From: Craspedostauros australis
Taxonomy: Eukaryota; Bacillariophyta; Bacillariophyceae; Mastogloiales; Achnanthaceae
Direction: 5' to 3'
NCBI GenBank assembly: GCA_026770025.1
Contig: JAMXDE010000015.1
Span: forward strand, 372,001 to 436,000
DNA: 64,000 nt
The translations under genes were made by a program, and so were the position numbers. A model generated the notes under the pieces. That model saw nothing but the letters and a program-made list of their open reading frames with translations. It did not search any database and was not told the origin of the DNA. Shown piece by piece: positions 21,848 through 34,746 of this stretch. The first letter of the stretch is position 1. Every line of letters starts with the position of its first letter.

Positions 21848-22285
21848 ATGGCAGAAGAGAACCAAACGCAACCCACCCGCTTCTTCAGTCCGAAGTACGC
21901 GGATCCCACATTCCCAATTGTGAAGGTCGATCCATCCGTTGATGATGTTGTCAAGTCCTTGAGATTCAGCGACTACGTCCTCATGAGCAGCGCCACGGTT
22001 GGCAGCTGGGTCTACGGATACGTCTTGGGCAAGCCAGTGCGACGACCAACCGCCGTCACTTGCGCCACCCTCGGATTCTCCTTCGGGATGCTGTACACCA
22101 TGCAAACCGTCCGCAACCGTTTGCTCGGACGGCTGGAGAACGACAAGGAGGTCAAGAAGTGGGGATTGGCACCGATCCAGCCGCTGCCTGAGCCACACCC
22201 AATCGCGGACCGACGATTCCCATCACGCCAACCATTGATGTCGAAAGAGGTCCGCCCAAACGTCGACTGGGACAGCTACAAATAG
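21848..22285 (+). CDS. Complex I 21-kDa-type accessory subunit
   Basis: A single-exon gene of 145 residues, ATG at 21848. The order FPIVKVDPSVDDVVKSLRFSDY, a hydrophobic segment (about 42-62), a second hydrophobic stretch with GFSFGMLYTMQTVRNRLLG and then ENDKEVKKWG resembles the fungal NADH:ubiquinone oxidoreductase 21-kDa subunit family (P-h-V-R-SDY, then LGF-G, Q-R-GWTEN-REV). Two short membrane segments fit an accessory subunit of the mitochondrial inner-membrane arm. There is no long presequence, which is common for such subunits. The assignment rests on pattern memory rather than alignment. The stop lies 274 bp from the convergent claspin-like gene. Confidence 0.62.
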   Translation: MAEENQTQPTRFFSPKYADPTFPIVKVDPSVDDVVKSLRFSDYVLMSSATVGSWVYGYVLGKPVRRPTAVTCATLGFSFGMLYTMQTVRNRLLGRLENDKEVKKWGLAPIQPLPEPHPIADRRFPSRQPLMSKEVRPNVDWDSYK

Positions 22286-22559
22286 ACGCCACCACCAGCT
22301 CCTCCTCCTTACAGGAATGTGACGTACAACTGCTCTGCTCTTCTCTATGTACAACAATCGACTACACCGGAATCATTAGACTGTTTCAATGGAGACCAGC
22401 GACCAAGCCTGCAACTGGAACTGTGGATGTTGAGCCTATCGCTACACGCCTTGGAATGCTGTACCCTCCGACTCTCTGTGAGCATTGCTCTGCAATGTTG
22501 TAACCAGTAACCATCCCAGTGTTTGTCGTCCTGTCTAATCATACGTATTAGCCACCTAC

Positions 22560-25500
22560 CTACCTCTTGGAAACCTTGCTCCCCAGGAAGCTGGTCTTTC
22601 GATTTAGCTTGCGACTGGACAACAACGCCACTCCCAGACTGCTTGTTCGGAAGGAAAGGGACTGGGTCAACCCGGACGGAGCCTCGGCACCAATACGTTG
22701 CCGCTTCGCCGCGGGCTGCATCTGCGTGCCAACGTTGGAGTCGTTGGCGATAGGATTGTCAGGTGTGTCAACACTCTGCGCACCGAACAAGCGGCTGCTC
22801 GAATTGCTGCTGGACGCGAAGGAGGCGCGGGAGGTGGACGACACGCTGCGTTTGCGGATCAATCCGTTCTTCATCTTCTGGAGCTCCTGCTTCATCGTGT
22901 CATCTTCGTCGATCAGACGTCGTTGGGTGAATTCGTCGTCTTTGCCGTACACGTCCTCGAGACGTTGCATCCTGGCACGCTTGGCGAACCGCTTGGCGAG
23001 CCTCTCTTGAGTGCGTTCTTCTTGGTCTTGTCGTTTGGCGGCGAGATCTGCGGGCACGTATTCGTGTCAAGGTTGGGTCGGCACAGAGCAGAGCAGAGCA
23101 GAGTCGTATAGGTTGGAGTTGCGTGTTGGCAGCGAAGTGAATACGCACGATGAGGTAGGAAAAGGCGAGGTAAGGCACGGTTAGGTGAGGAGGGGGCAGC
23201 ATGTCATGGGTTGAGACAAAATGAAGATGTCGTTATTCTTCTCTCTTGATGCAGCGCAGCAAACAAACAAACAAACACACATGCCAAAGCAGCGGCAACT
23301 GTCATTCTCTCTCTCTCTCTCTCTCTTTGTAATTCTTACCTGACGCTCCGTGGTCGTCCTCCTCTTCATCTTCGTCTTCGGAGAAAGCTTCTTCCAGATC
23401 AATATCCGATCTTTGGAGGAATCGATCCTTCAGCATCTTGTCAAGCAATGCCACCTCGTCTTCGTCCTCGTCCACATCGCCAGCCTTCTTGTTGCCTCCG
23501 GCTTGGTCATTTTCTTTGGATTCATCATCGTCATCGTTGGCATCATCATCGCTGTCCAATTCGTCATCGTTGAGGAGACCGAGGCGTTTGGCATCCTCAC
23601 GATTGTCCGCAGCGACGAGCTGGTCGAATCGAAGGTTGCCTCTGGCACCCATACCACCGCCTCCGGCGATGCCACCACGCCGCCCATCGTAACCCTCGCG
23701 CATACGTCTCAGAATCTCCTTGTGACGCCGCTTCTCTTCCATGCGTGCAATCTTCTTCCTGGCGTCTTCGCCAGCCTCTTCATCGCCTTCGTCATCGGAG
23801 AGCTCATCGACAATGTGTTCCAAATCATCCGCCTCCAAGCGATCGTGCTTGCCATCTTCATCGTCGTCTTCATCATCATTGTCTTTCTTCTTCTTAATCG
23901 TGAAACCGAATTCTTCGAGGCCAGCAACGGCTTCTTCCTCCTCCTCTTCGGCTTCTGCTTCGACCAGGTCGCTACGACCTTTCCTTTGCTTCTGTTTCTT
24001 GATGTTCTGTGCCTCCTTCTCCAGCATGGCTTTCCACATAGCATTCCTTGGTTTGTTCGACGATTTGACGGGAGCAGCAGCTGTGGATTCCGCATTGGAA
24101 TCGGCATCGCTATCGTCAATGCCAATGTCGACATCAATGCCATTGCCAATCTCGTTGTGAGTGACGTTGTTGGTGTCCATGATGTTCGTTGATTTCTCTG
24201 TTGGAGGGGGCAGTGACTCACTCTCTGCGCCAGCTTGGTCCACCACCACAGGCGTTGCAGCGGCATCATTTTTGGAAGCATCGGTCGACCCGGTGGCTTC
24301 AGGTTCGTTGCTTGGTGCGTCTTTGCTATTGCTTCCAGCATTTGAGCTCGCCTCTTCACATAAAGTGGTCGAAATGCCGTGATCAACGCTTTGCGTCATG
24401 GGAGAAGGATCGATGGCGCTGTCGTGCGTTGGAGCGCTCATGAGGGGTGCGGTGGTGTCAACCGCTTCGTCGATAGGCATGGTATCCTTGTCCTGTTCGC
24501 TCTCGATTTGCTTGGCCATTTCCATTTCTTCGTCGACTTCTTCCACCTGGTCGGAGGCGCCGCTGTTTTCGCCATTTGTGCTGGCACTGGCGTTTCCGAC
24601 TGCGTTACCGGCTTGGTTAGTAGCAGCCGAGGACGAAACACCCGTGTCGGCCACCTTCAATGTATTCGGCTGACCCTCCTCTTTCTCCTCCAAAAGTCGT
24701 TCTCGAAGCAGCTTCCTCTCGTTGGATTGGAGTCGAAGCTTCTCCATCATCAGGACCTGTGATCGCTTTTTATCCTCAAGCTTTCGGCAATCCTCCAGAT
24801 GGTCCTGCTCGGTCTTGTATCCCAACTCACGAGCCAGCCACCGATTGCCCATCTTGCGTTGCTTCTGAACAAGAATGTTGCGCAAGATCGCACGTGCCCC
24901 CAGGCTCTTGCTTGGCGAGTGTGACTCCTTGCTCTCTTTCGAAATCGAAGTCAAGTCGGCGGCCATCGCTTTCCGATCATTCGTTGATGAGGCCACCGCA
25001 CTGGGCTTCCTTGCGGGCTTGGTGCGGGATGGTGCCTTGTTGTTCAGGAACGACAGTGCTGTCTTGGCCTTGTCGAGATGCATCCTCACCAACGGCTTGT
25101 GTGACAGCCGCTTTGGGATTCCATCAAACTCCAACTCCAGTTCGTCGTCGTCGTCGTAGTCATGTTCGTCGCATTCGTTGCCATCGTCGCTGTCATCATC
25201 GCTGTCAGCATCAACGCCGCCGGAACTCTGCGGTTGCGCTGACTTCGACAAAGCGTTTGACTGTGGTTGAGGTTGTGGGGATGAGGTGGCATTGTCGTGG
25301 CTGCCATCGTCAATGGGCACTGTGTTGCCTCCATCGACAATGACACCACTCTGATTCGAATTGTTTGTGTTGGTGTCATTTGTCGTCACATTTGGCTCGC
25401 CATCCTGAATGTGATGGCTTGAACCATTCACAGGCTTCTCGACGACACTGATTCTCGTCTTGTCCAACCTTTGCAGCAGATTGAGACGATCCTCCAGGCG

Positions 25501-27564
25501 TTGGTTGCGTAGTTCCAATGTGTCCGTCTCTAACCTCGCTGCGATGGCCTCAGCGCGTTCCTGGTCCTCCTTACTCTCTTTCTGCTGCGACTGCTGCAAC
25601 TCCTCGTTGCGAGTTTTCAGTTCGTTCATGCGCTGGCGTCGCATCTCCTTGTTCAACCGCCGTGCTTCCTTGGCTGCCTCTCGCTGTGTTTTGGTCAGTG
25701 CCGATGGACGTTTCACATTGCTCCTCTTCCTATTGATCTTCTTGGTCCTTCCCGAACCTGTTTTCGATCCTCGCCTCGAGATTGATGCGCTGCGTTTTCC
25801 TGAGGTCTTCGTTTTCTTCGTGTCACGTTGGCTGCTACCGTTTTCAACCGAGTATTCGTCGCCGTCGTCAGATTCGTCGCTGACATCACCACCAACGCTG
25901 ACACTGATGTCGGCATCAGATTCGGAGTCTCCTTGGTCGGAAATGTCATCACCATCAATGCCGGCGGCGTTTGCGTCGCTTCCTACGGATCCATCGTCGT
26001 CGCTGTCGCTGATGGTGTCGTTGGCCACGGTTGGTTCGATGGATCCTTCCACCAGTGCCTTCAGGTGAGAACGCACCCACTTCTTGGTCTTCTTGAGGAA
26101 CTTGACGCCGTGCTCGGCTTCCAACGATTCGACAATGTTCTTCACTGTCACAGTCTCGATGTCGGCCTGCACAAATAGCATATCTGTGCTCGTGATGAGG
26201 TGCTCGATTGTTGGATACGCGTTCTGTGATGGTGGCTTGCTGGAATTGTGTTTCTCCTCAGAAATGGGTTGAGACTCGTCTGCGTTGGTCGCAATCATTG
26301 CTTCGTGCGGTTGCGACACATCCTTGCTCACAGCGGACATGTCACGTTTGCGCTCATCGTCGCTATCAGCATCATCGTCAACTGAGTTTGCGACAACATC
26401 ATCCTCGTCCAATGCCTTTGCTGTGATGATTGGATTGCTTGGTTCATTTTTCGCGGTGTCGTGCTGTTCTGTTGCTTGATCTACGTTCGTCGCATCTGTA
26501 GTGCTTTCGTCGTCATCGTCGTCGTCATCATCATCATTATGCGGGATGGTTTGATCTTCAATTTCCATCGGCTGTGAGTCACTGGAAGGCGTCTCGTCGA
26601 TCCTTGCTGGACCATCGACGTCACGAGTGTCGGCACCAGCATCGTCCTGATCGATGTCCTTGTTTTCGCCGTTGTTGGTATCGACGTTGTCGTCGGCTGT
26701 GATTTTCTGTTGACCAGCACCAATCGAGCTGCCATCGGTAGGTTTGCCTTCATTCTTCTCCGTGATCGGTTCCTGGAGGTCCACATCCGCTGTTGATGGG
26801 TTCGGTGCATCATTCTCACCAGTCCTCGGTTGCTTTTTCATCATGTCCGTGGGAACACACACCTGGTCAACTGGCTTGGATTCGTCGCCATCACTTGTGT
26901 TGGCTGCCTGTCTAGTTCCATCATCTGGCGTGACGAGCATATCCTTCTTCTCGTCTGCGCCTCCGTCGTCGTCTTTGACCTTATCTTCCTGACTTGACTC
27001 GGTTATGACAGGCTCGGATCCATCCACCGTATCATCGTCATCGCCATTGCGATCGTGCACGTCTTGGTCGGCGTGGAAACTTGCATCGTCGACGCCTTCA
27101 TCATCCACCTCGAAGAAATCGTTGTTGTTGAGGGCGTCAGTGTACCTGTCTCCATCCTCCCAGCCCCAATTGATGGCCTGCGTCTTCCACAAGTCCCGAA
27201 CCTGCAGTGTCTGCGCTCTGCTGTCGCCGTTGCTGTTCGCGTTGTTGTTGCCTGCAGTTCCACGCATGTCGTCGCCCCCTTTCAAAACATCAAACGCAAT
27301 CGCTGCGCCGTTGTCCTCAATGCTGGAAATATCGTTATCCGACCAAGAATCGCCTGTTTCCTTGCTCGGCACTGCAACCCTCTGCATCGCCGCACTCTCC
27401 AGCCGCTGCTGCTCTTGCGTCAGTGCATTGAGCTTGGCGCCTTGAGTGTCAGCCAGCGATCCGAAAGTCTCTCCGGCAATGCCTCCCCCAGTGTCTTCGA
27501 GGTGAGCGTTGTGAGCACTGCCGAAAGTGTATCGCGTCAGCTTGCTCCTGCCCGAACGATCCAT
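22560..27564 (-). CDS. Claspin/Mrc1-like replication checkpoint protein
   Basis: Two exons on the minus strand, 27564-23340 and 23047-22560 (292-bp intron, phase 1), give 1570 residues. The longer frame upstream starts only at TTG. Claspin/Mrc1 travels with the replication fork and relays ATR signals to the checkpoint kinase. The diagnostic block lies near 1245-1340: SDDEGDEEAGE, YDGRRGGIAGGGGMGARGNL, FDQLVAADNREDAKRLG, NDDELDSDDD, then LLDKMLKDRFLQRSD, the MRC1-like domain. Upstream are long Asp/Glu/Ser-rich disordered stretches and basic helical segments (about 660-715 and 930-985), the first a candidate DNA- or fork-binding region. Several SQ/TQ pairs in the first 500 residues (e.g. TQGAK, SQEDK, SQPHE) could be ATR/ATM sites, by inference. 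Exon 2 encodes a basic C-terminal tail. Confidence 0.92.
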
Positions 27565-28575
27565 CGTGAACTTGGCCAAAGTACTCAGCTAGTATTCAAT
27601 TGCGTGTGGGGAATGTGTGGACTGCTGGAAGCGAGTCTGCTGCGTGGAGAGTGTGGAATGGGAGTGTCGATCAGGCGATGATGAAATCTCGCTGTAGGTT
27701 CCTTGTGGAATGTCTCAACGAAAGTGTTTTTCGTTGTTTGAGGCAACGCAGGAAATGAACCTGAGAGCCCCACGCAACACGACAACACAGAGCGTTTCAA
27801 GCGTTGTCGTGTGTTCGAACATTGCCGCACGCAACGCAACACAAGACAACACGAAATTCTTGTTGCGTTCGCACACCACGCAAAAAAATGGCGCGAAGTG
27901 GCAAAAAACAGCCGACCCAATCGATCGCCAAAAGTCCGGTCGATGTTGTCAAATGGATTCATACGAGCACATTCAGAATTCGAAACTGCCACAGATGTCC
28001 GTTCTTTGGACATTTGGTCTGTCGCGGCCGATTGATTGGACCAACACTGCGTTGCGATGTTGGAGAAATGACCAGTTGGTCTTTCCGAATTTCAAATCGC
28101 ACACGACCACACGAAAAAGAGGGCAGAGAGAGATAGATGGAGAGCTGGACGCATCGCATGTGCGCGGAGTGTCATCATCCTCCCTTCCTTGAATCCTTCG
28201 TGCGCATTTCACTCCTCGTCGAACCTCCACCCGAAGGCAACACAAGCCGATACTTATTTGGTACTCTCTTGTCGCGTCATCGTCACATCTCGCTTCACTG
28301 CCATTTCGACTTCGCGCCGTACAAATACCTCATCAACACCGCATGCGCGGCAAGGAATGAAAGAGCGAAAGTCCAGACGAGTTGATTTACGTTGAATTGC
28401 CACCCGTCGCCTTCGGCGTTGCTTCACAACAACTCCCCTCAATTCTTCTCATACACACGTACACACACGTACATACCATACGAGCACGAGTACGATTGCA
28501 GCGCACTGATACTCGCACATAGCAGTAGACCAATAAGATACGGATCAGGGTACGGAAACGACCCAAGCAGGAACC
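27565..28575. promoter_or_regulatory. Divergent spacer, claspin-like / SGNH hydrolase
   Basis: 1 kb head-to-head spacer without a convincing gene. A cluster of TACGAG/ACGTAC words (TACGAGCACGAGTACGA at 28479-28495) lies about 80 bp upstream of the hydrolase ATG. Confidence 0.45.
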
Positions 28576-30670
28576 ATGGCATCTGTTCCCGCCAAGACTT
28601 CAGGAGTCAACCACGACGATGATCTGAAGGACCTGCTGAAAGGTGGCGAGGATGGTTCGCCGGCGAACACCGCCAGCCAAATGGCACCGTTGAATCTCGA
28701 GAAGCTGTCGGACGGCAAGCTCGACGTCCCCGTGCGAAAGACGCGCAGCAGCAGCAGCTTGCAATCCGTCGTTTCGTTGATCTGCTTCTACTGCTCCTAC
28801 GCATGCGAGTACGCACCCAAGCTCTGCTGCCTGATGGCCTGCCTGGGGATCGTCGTTCCGCTCTACTTCATCATCCTCGCGCTCATCAATCCAACCGTGG
28901 AGATCGGCCTCATCACGGATGAATTCAGCGACTTCGCCATGTCGTCGAAGTACGATCAGGCCCTGGCCAAGGTCAACCATTGGTGCATCCTGGGCGATGA
29001 TTCGTCGTGCCGATGCGAAGATCCGTTGCAGCCGGTGTCGAGGCCGGATTTCCGCCCGTGGATGGTTGCGCAGAAAGCCAACAAGCTGCGCGTCAAGCAA
29101 TCCATCGAGAACCATCTATCCATGGATGTGGCGTTGGTCGGCGAGTCTGTCATCGAGGAGATGGGTGGAACATGGATGGGGAAGAAGTTCAATGACGCCG
29201 ATGGCGAATCAGGTCCCAACATGTTCAGCAAGACCTTCCAGAAAACCTTCGACAAAGCCAATGGTGGTGAGGTGCAAGGCATTCCGCTGGGTGTTGCTGG
29301 TGACACTGTGAGTGCAACAGAGATGTGAAAGGTGTTGTGTCAATTGTGCATTGCGTTGCGTCGTGATGACGATGTGATGACGATGCGATGACCGACGTCA
29401 TATGTACTGCACGAAGGTCAGGTTGACGCTGAGTATGATGGCTGACACCAAACCGTGATGCAGATACTGCAATCAGGGGAAAATTGATGAGATGGAGGGC
29501 CCTGCGGCGCGGCAGGATCATTAATCGGGCTACCGCACTTCTCGCATGTCTTCGCGTGACTTCAACCTTGCGCGGCTCATCTCATCGCGATACCAACGCT
29601 CTAACACTCACATAAAATTGTTGCTTTCGTTCTTTGACTGGCAACACGAACGATCGACCCGATCGGGCACGATGAATTGCAATCGAAACTCTCTCGCACT
29701 TCCACGCGGATGCTCACGGATGCTCCCATGTCTTCGAATGCTCCCATGGACTTCGCTGCATTGCATTGCACTGCGCTTCACACCAAAACGCAACCCACAG
29801 AACCCATCCGTGTTGTGGAGATTGCAAAATGGATTGCTCACACAATTCTTCAACCCTAAGGTCTGGTGGCTGCAGCTTGGGTTGAATGACCTTGGCAGAA
29901 TGCAATGCAGCGAGGAGGTCGTCGTCTTGGGCATCCTTCGCATCGTGGAAGAGATCATGAACAAAAAGCCAGATGCCAAGATCGTCATCAACAGTCTGCT
30001 GCCCATGGCCGAGTTCCGGCGTGGACCAAGGCCAACCGAAATGGATTACAAGCAATCGCTCAAAGTCCCACAAAAGGGAGGCAAGAACAAGGAACGGCTT
30101 GGAGCGCTCGGCTCAGGTCGGCGCAACATGAGATCCATCGGTTTGTCGCTACGCACACACCAGTCGGAACAAGCGACGGATGGCAACGACGCGCCGCTTA
30201 TTGGCTACGACGAGTATGACCACGAGTACGAGTACGAGTACGACGAGTACATGCATGAAATGCAGGATGGCATTGTTTCGCTGCATTCTGCCGCGATGCA
30301 TCGCCAAATGAAAGTATTCGGATGGGGCAAGAAGGAGGATAGAGGCATCCGGACGGACAAGAAGGGAAATGCCGTTGTGAAAGACGACAAGCACGAGTTT
30401 AGGAAGTACAAAAATGGCGCTTTGAGACATGAACGCCAAATCCCATTGTGGACCTCCATCACAGCAATCAACGAGGAACTCAAGAAATTTTGCGACCTGA
30501 CCACGAACGTGGAGTTCTTCGATGCGACGGATATTTTTGCCGCGAAAGATGATGAGAAGGGGACCTGGACCCTCAGGCGCAACCTGATCACATTCAGAGG
30601 CCGTCCCACGCATGCTGGATATATAGAGTGGGAGAAGCAGATCGCAGCCAAGGTCAAAAGTATGATCTGA
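28576..30670 (+). CDS. Membrane-anchored SGNH (GDSL/PAF-acetylhydrolase-like) hydrolase
   Basis: Two exons, 28576-29307 and 29801-30670 (493-bp intron, phase 0), give 533 residues. The join restores LGVAGDT-NPSVLWRLQNG, matching the G-GGDT-LWRL pattern of PAF-acetylhydrolase 1b-type SGNH enzymes. Residues 83-104 form a membrane segment after a 60-residue cytosolic tail, so the catalytic part is probably lumenal or outside. Block I has the nucleophile Ser191 in VALVGESVIEE; block III is WWLQLGLNDLG; a helix with PDAKIVINSLLPM follows. Between the blocks sits a long insertion with an Asp/Glu/Tyr repeat (YDHEYEYEYDEY) encoded by TACGAG units. The C-terminal His515 (PTHAGY) is present, but the residue three before it, normally Asp, is Arg512. 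Activity may therefore be altered, or another acid may serve. Confidence 0.8.
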
Positions 30671-31045
30671 AGGCAGGCAACCCCACGCACACATATATCA
30701 CTCCCCTGGAGCACAACTATTGCTGGTAGTCTACGTCAGTGATTGACAAACTAACCAACCAAATGCCTTGGCTGTGCACTGGAATGTATTACATGTACAT
30801 ACGAGTATTGTATCGTTACGACGGATGTTGTACTGGATATCCGCACCGAATATTCACACGGCAACCCCTCCCTCCCTGTTCTGCAAACCTACAAGAAGAA
30901 TGCCCAAGGGACCGCCTGGTCTCTACATCTACTTGTGACCTTCTCCAAACTACGTACAAGTACGACTGTACGGCTGTGACTAGGCAACTTCGACGCTGCT
31001 CAGGATTCAGCATACATCCGCACCGCATCGGGCTGCTTGCCTGCT
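30671..31045. other. Convergent spacer, 375 bp
   Basis: 3' flanks of the SGNH hydrolase and the lipase. It contains several GTAC-rich words (e.g. ACGTACAAGTACGACTGTACG, about 30953). No gene. Confidence 0.55.
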
Positions 31046-32802
31046 CTATTTGAATCCCATAAAGTCGTTGTCCTTGTACAATGCGCGCAGATCCTTTGTC
31101 ATGAGGAAGTCCTTGTGCGATTCGATGCGTTCGCGATAATCGGAATGATCGTACCTGACGTTGAAGCTTGTGAGCAAGGAGTTCGTGAAGACCCGATCCA
31201 TCGAGGAACCCCAAGATTCCGACGGCGATGGATACACAATTTCGGTGTTCTTGGTGGGCGACCGGAAGAGTCGCAGCTGGACGCCGACATGGTAGTAGTT
31301 CGTGACGGGTATTACCGCGACGGTGTCCTTGTCGTTCCAAACACGCAGGATTCTGAGCTTTCCGTTTTGCTCCAGGGCGTGGGTCGCGTCGCGGACCTTG
31401 GAATCTCCGATTCGTGGCGAAGCGAAGTGGATGCACGTGATTGGTTTCGGAACGGTGTCATCAGGCTCATTTGCCAAGAAGAAGCTGAACATCGTCGACA
31501 AGGCGGCCCCGAGGCTGTGGCCTGTCACGTATATCTTGTAAGGGTTGGAAGGTTCTTCCAGGCCACTCTCCTTGCATTGGCGGAACACAACGAGAAGGTC
31601 CTGCAGGATCTCATCGTACTTTCTCCATGCCTCGCCGTCACCTTCATCCATGGTCGGTTGGAATAGGTAGTTGTAGAATCCTCTGTGAAACCACAGACCG
31701 CCCGGCGCGGCCTTTTGAACTTCCCCCGAGAGGGTGTGACTGGCGATCTTTGACGAATTGGACTTCGTCGACACCTTTCGCTTCATGACGTGCATGTTGG
31801 TGGTCCAATTCGTTCCGAAGCTGAGCTCGTTGTCAGTGCCGCGAAAGACAACCGTGATGCGCTTGTTGATGTCGTCTCTGGTGATTCCATACACCAGCTC
31901 ATGCTTCTGATGGCGGTCGTCGTACTCCTCCAACGTCAAGGGGCGCGGGATGGCATCTCCATGCTGTTCCTTGAACAAGTCGACGCGTTCTGCTCATTGG
32001 CGTGCGTGAATTTACCCATGATTGAGAGGTTGCAGGATTGAAGGGTGGAGGGAAATGGGGAGTGCGCACGCAAAGTTTAGATGGCAAACAAGGAAATGGT
32101 GAGAGCGATCCATGATTTGAAAGTATATGCTGTGATGTGGCTCTACAAACTACGAAGCCTCGTCTTGTGGGATAGTAGCAGAGATCCGCACGTTTGCTGC
32201 GAGCCAAACAGACAAAAGAAGATTCCAGTCGGCAGCTTCGCAGCAAGCTTCGTCATCAAGATGCGAGAATTCCGTTATAGAATGATTGCTTTTGGGTTGG
32301 ATTGCATGGGCTCAAGGCAAGCTGGATGGCACCGCATGCCATGCCATGGTACACCGTGCCGGCCATCTTGGGTGCAGTTTCTTCCAATTCCCATGAGGAT
32401 ACACGTACCTTGCAGCAGCTTCAAATTTCGTTCCATGATGGCGTACTGCTTGGTATCCCCGAACTGATCAGGGAACTCCTTCCGCAACAGTTCGCGATTC
32501 GCTGCCAACATATCCAGGACCTCCTGCGGCGTGAAGCTGCGTGGCAGCGCCACAGTATCTTCAGTGTCCTTTTCGAACTTCTTCGTGGTTGGATCCCAAT
32601 GCAACCCGGCGACTTCCGTGACGTCGGCGATCTTGCTTTGTTGCACGCGACGCACCACGTCGCTCGCATACCCGAATGCGTAAATGAGGAACGCGAGCGC
32701 AGACATGTCTCGCATCTCGATGTACAAGTTCGTGGGCCATTGGTACTTGTCATCTTGGTTGATGATCACCGGCTCGGGCGGTGTGGATTCTGAGTTGCCC
32801 AT
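31046..32802 (-). CDS. Class 3 (fungal-type) lipase, probably N-myristoylated
   Basis: Two exons on the minus strand, 32802-32409 and 31989-31046 (419-bp intron, phase 1), give 445 residues. The protein starts MGNSES, a good N-myristoylation signal (Gly2, Ser6), with no signal peptide; this suggests a cytosolic, membrane-attached enzyme. The lipase class 3 domain lies in exon 2: ITVVFRGTDN (oxyanion region), the elbow VTGHSLGAAL with Ser290, FASPRIGD, Asp353 in VWNDKDTVAVIP and His365 in YYHVG. The triad is therefore complete. The N-terminal exon is a helical region (about 25-130, MRDMSALAFLIYAFGYASDVV) that may cap or position the active site. The likely reaction is hydrolysis of acylglycerols or galactolipids; the substrate is unknown. 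Confidence 0.9.
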
Positions 32803-34746
32803 GGTCTTTGATGTCGGCGCTTGGCGGTTGAGGTGGTTGGTTGTGGCTTGCTGTTGTTGTTGCTGTGGAAGGAAGGAAGGAAGGAAGGTGGCTCAGCGGG
32901 GCCGTAGGAGGTGAAGAGTGCGAAGGAGATTCGTTTTGTTTCTCTGCGTTTGCATCTATTTTATGTGGGTTTGTGTCATTGAGGAGTACGAGTGTGGGCA
33001 CGATTACGATTGATGTTACATGCCACACAAACCAATAGAGTACTATTGTGAGGCGAGAGGAGGAAATGTTGCGAAGCCAAGAAGCAAGGTTGACGCCAAG
33101 CGCATCGCACGAGTATTTGCACACACACAGAACAAGGGAACACAACGACGAACCAACTGGTGGCGGTGATCCGTTTCGCGCGCAACGGTCAGCAGACGAC
33201 CCAAGGAAGCCAAACCAAAGGCGAAACAAGAACAGGACAACACCAAAACGATGAACACGCCGAAAAAGGATCCAACTTGATCACGCGAGCGAAGGTGAGG
33301 ATTTGCGTTCTTCGTGATGTCTCAGTACCGCGGGAATTACGAAGCAAGATCGAAAAGAAGAGACTTGGCGCACAGCACAACTCAACGGCCGAGATCAAAC
33401 GCACGGCGACTATGAGACCCAGCACAGGCGCGCAGGCTTGCACGTTGGAATGCAACAAGAAGCACAAGTATGTTTGTCTGCTATCGAGTGCAACTTTCCT
33501 GCAAACGATGTCCATGAGTGGAGGAGAGAGTATCCGTACTCGTGTCTATTGTATTATAATATCATATCACGCATCTACCAATCATGTCAAGACTGTTGCT
33601 CCGTCACTGGGCAGGGGCAATTGCGTATCCATGCATCATCGAGCCCGTCCACATTGTGCCTCTCCTCCGAGTATCCCAAGAGTACTCGTGCGTGCGAGCA
33701 CCATGCAGCAGCCCAGCTCGTCTGATTCTTCTTCCGAATCGTGCCATCTCTCTCGTTTTGTTCGATTTGGAAGCTTTGATTTGCGCCGTGTGATTATCGT
33801 CGCAGGGTGTACTCGTGCCACCGTTCAATTTCGAAGCTCGCATGAATACAACGTCAGGTTTGACGAGTCGTGGCCGTTGCTATGTGCAATCAGTTCCGTG
33901 TCATCCAATGCAGAGATTATGGTTTGGTGTAAAGCACGCGAGATGCCATGCCAAGGTGGTTGGAGCACTGACTGCTACGCTTTGCTCGTGCGGCGTGTAT
34001 GTACGTCTCGAGCCAAGTCAAATAAAAACTGGGCTTCATGTGATCCACTTGTGAGACGGACTGATAGTTTACAGACTGTGACCCGACCATGGAAGGAGAA
34101 GACGGTCGAAATGTACGAGTGATCGATGGAAAGGGCACCATTCTGGCATGTGGATATTTGATGATGATTGCATTTGATCATCCTCGTCTGTGAGTGAGTC
34201 AATGAGTGAGTGAGTGAGTGTGCATGTGCAGACACCAACATCACGGTGCGAGATCCTGGCATTGGCGGTCGGATGAAGTACCATTTGGAGTGCACCATGC
34301 TCGTTTCTTTTCTGCTCTACTCTTCGTACCCTCAGATTTTGTTGGAATATAAACTCTGTCTCTCAAGAAGCCGGTGAAGCTCCAAATTCGGACGAAAGAT
34401 GGTGTGTGAATTATGTTTTTCCTCATCGGGCGAGAACAGCATGGAAACGGCGTGGCTTTGCCATGACGTGGGATGGCCGCGAAGTTGAACTTACCGTTGA
34501 AACCAGTGTCGGTATAATACCAAGGGATGAAGATGATGCCCACTTGGCTTTCTTTCGGCTGCTCTGCCGTTGCTTTTGCCTCTGATCTCGATGCCGAGAT
34601 AGTCGGTCAGCCAAGTGGCAGGATCGGACCAATTCTTTGAATCGTACGAGTTAGAAGGGTCCGCAGGAACAAAGCAGGACCGCGCAACAGTGTCTTCCTG
34701 CTTGTCCTCTCCTGACAAGTGATGCGGCGAGTATTGCGTCAGAAGG
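32803..34746. other. 1.9-kb spacer upstream of the lipase
   Basis: The lipase promoter should lie near 32803-33000, with a GGAA repeat (32868-32888) and GTACGAGT at 32986. A GAGT repeat lies at about 34190-34220. A 320-codon plus frame (33160-34122) looks like chance. On the minus strand, open frames at 34241-34853 flank a good donor-like GTAAGT (starting 34491), so an unresolved exon is possible. I cannot complete a gene. Confidence 0.45.

Noticed and set aside
23350-24192. 280-codon plus frame rich in Val/Ile/Phe
   Set aside because: It is the antisense shadow of the acidic claspin-like exon.
33160-34122. 320-codon plus-strand open frame
   Set aside because: No domain, odd composition, no splice context, and it spans GAGT-type and AT-rich repeat words; most likely chance.
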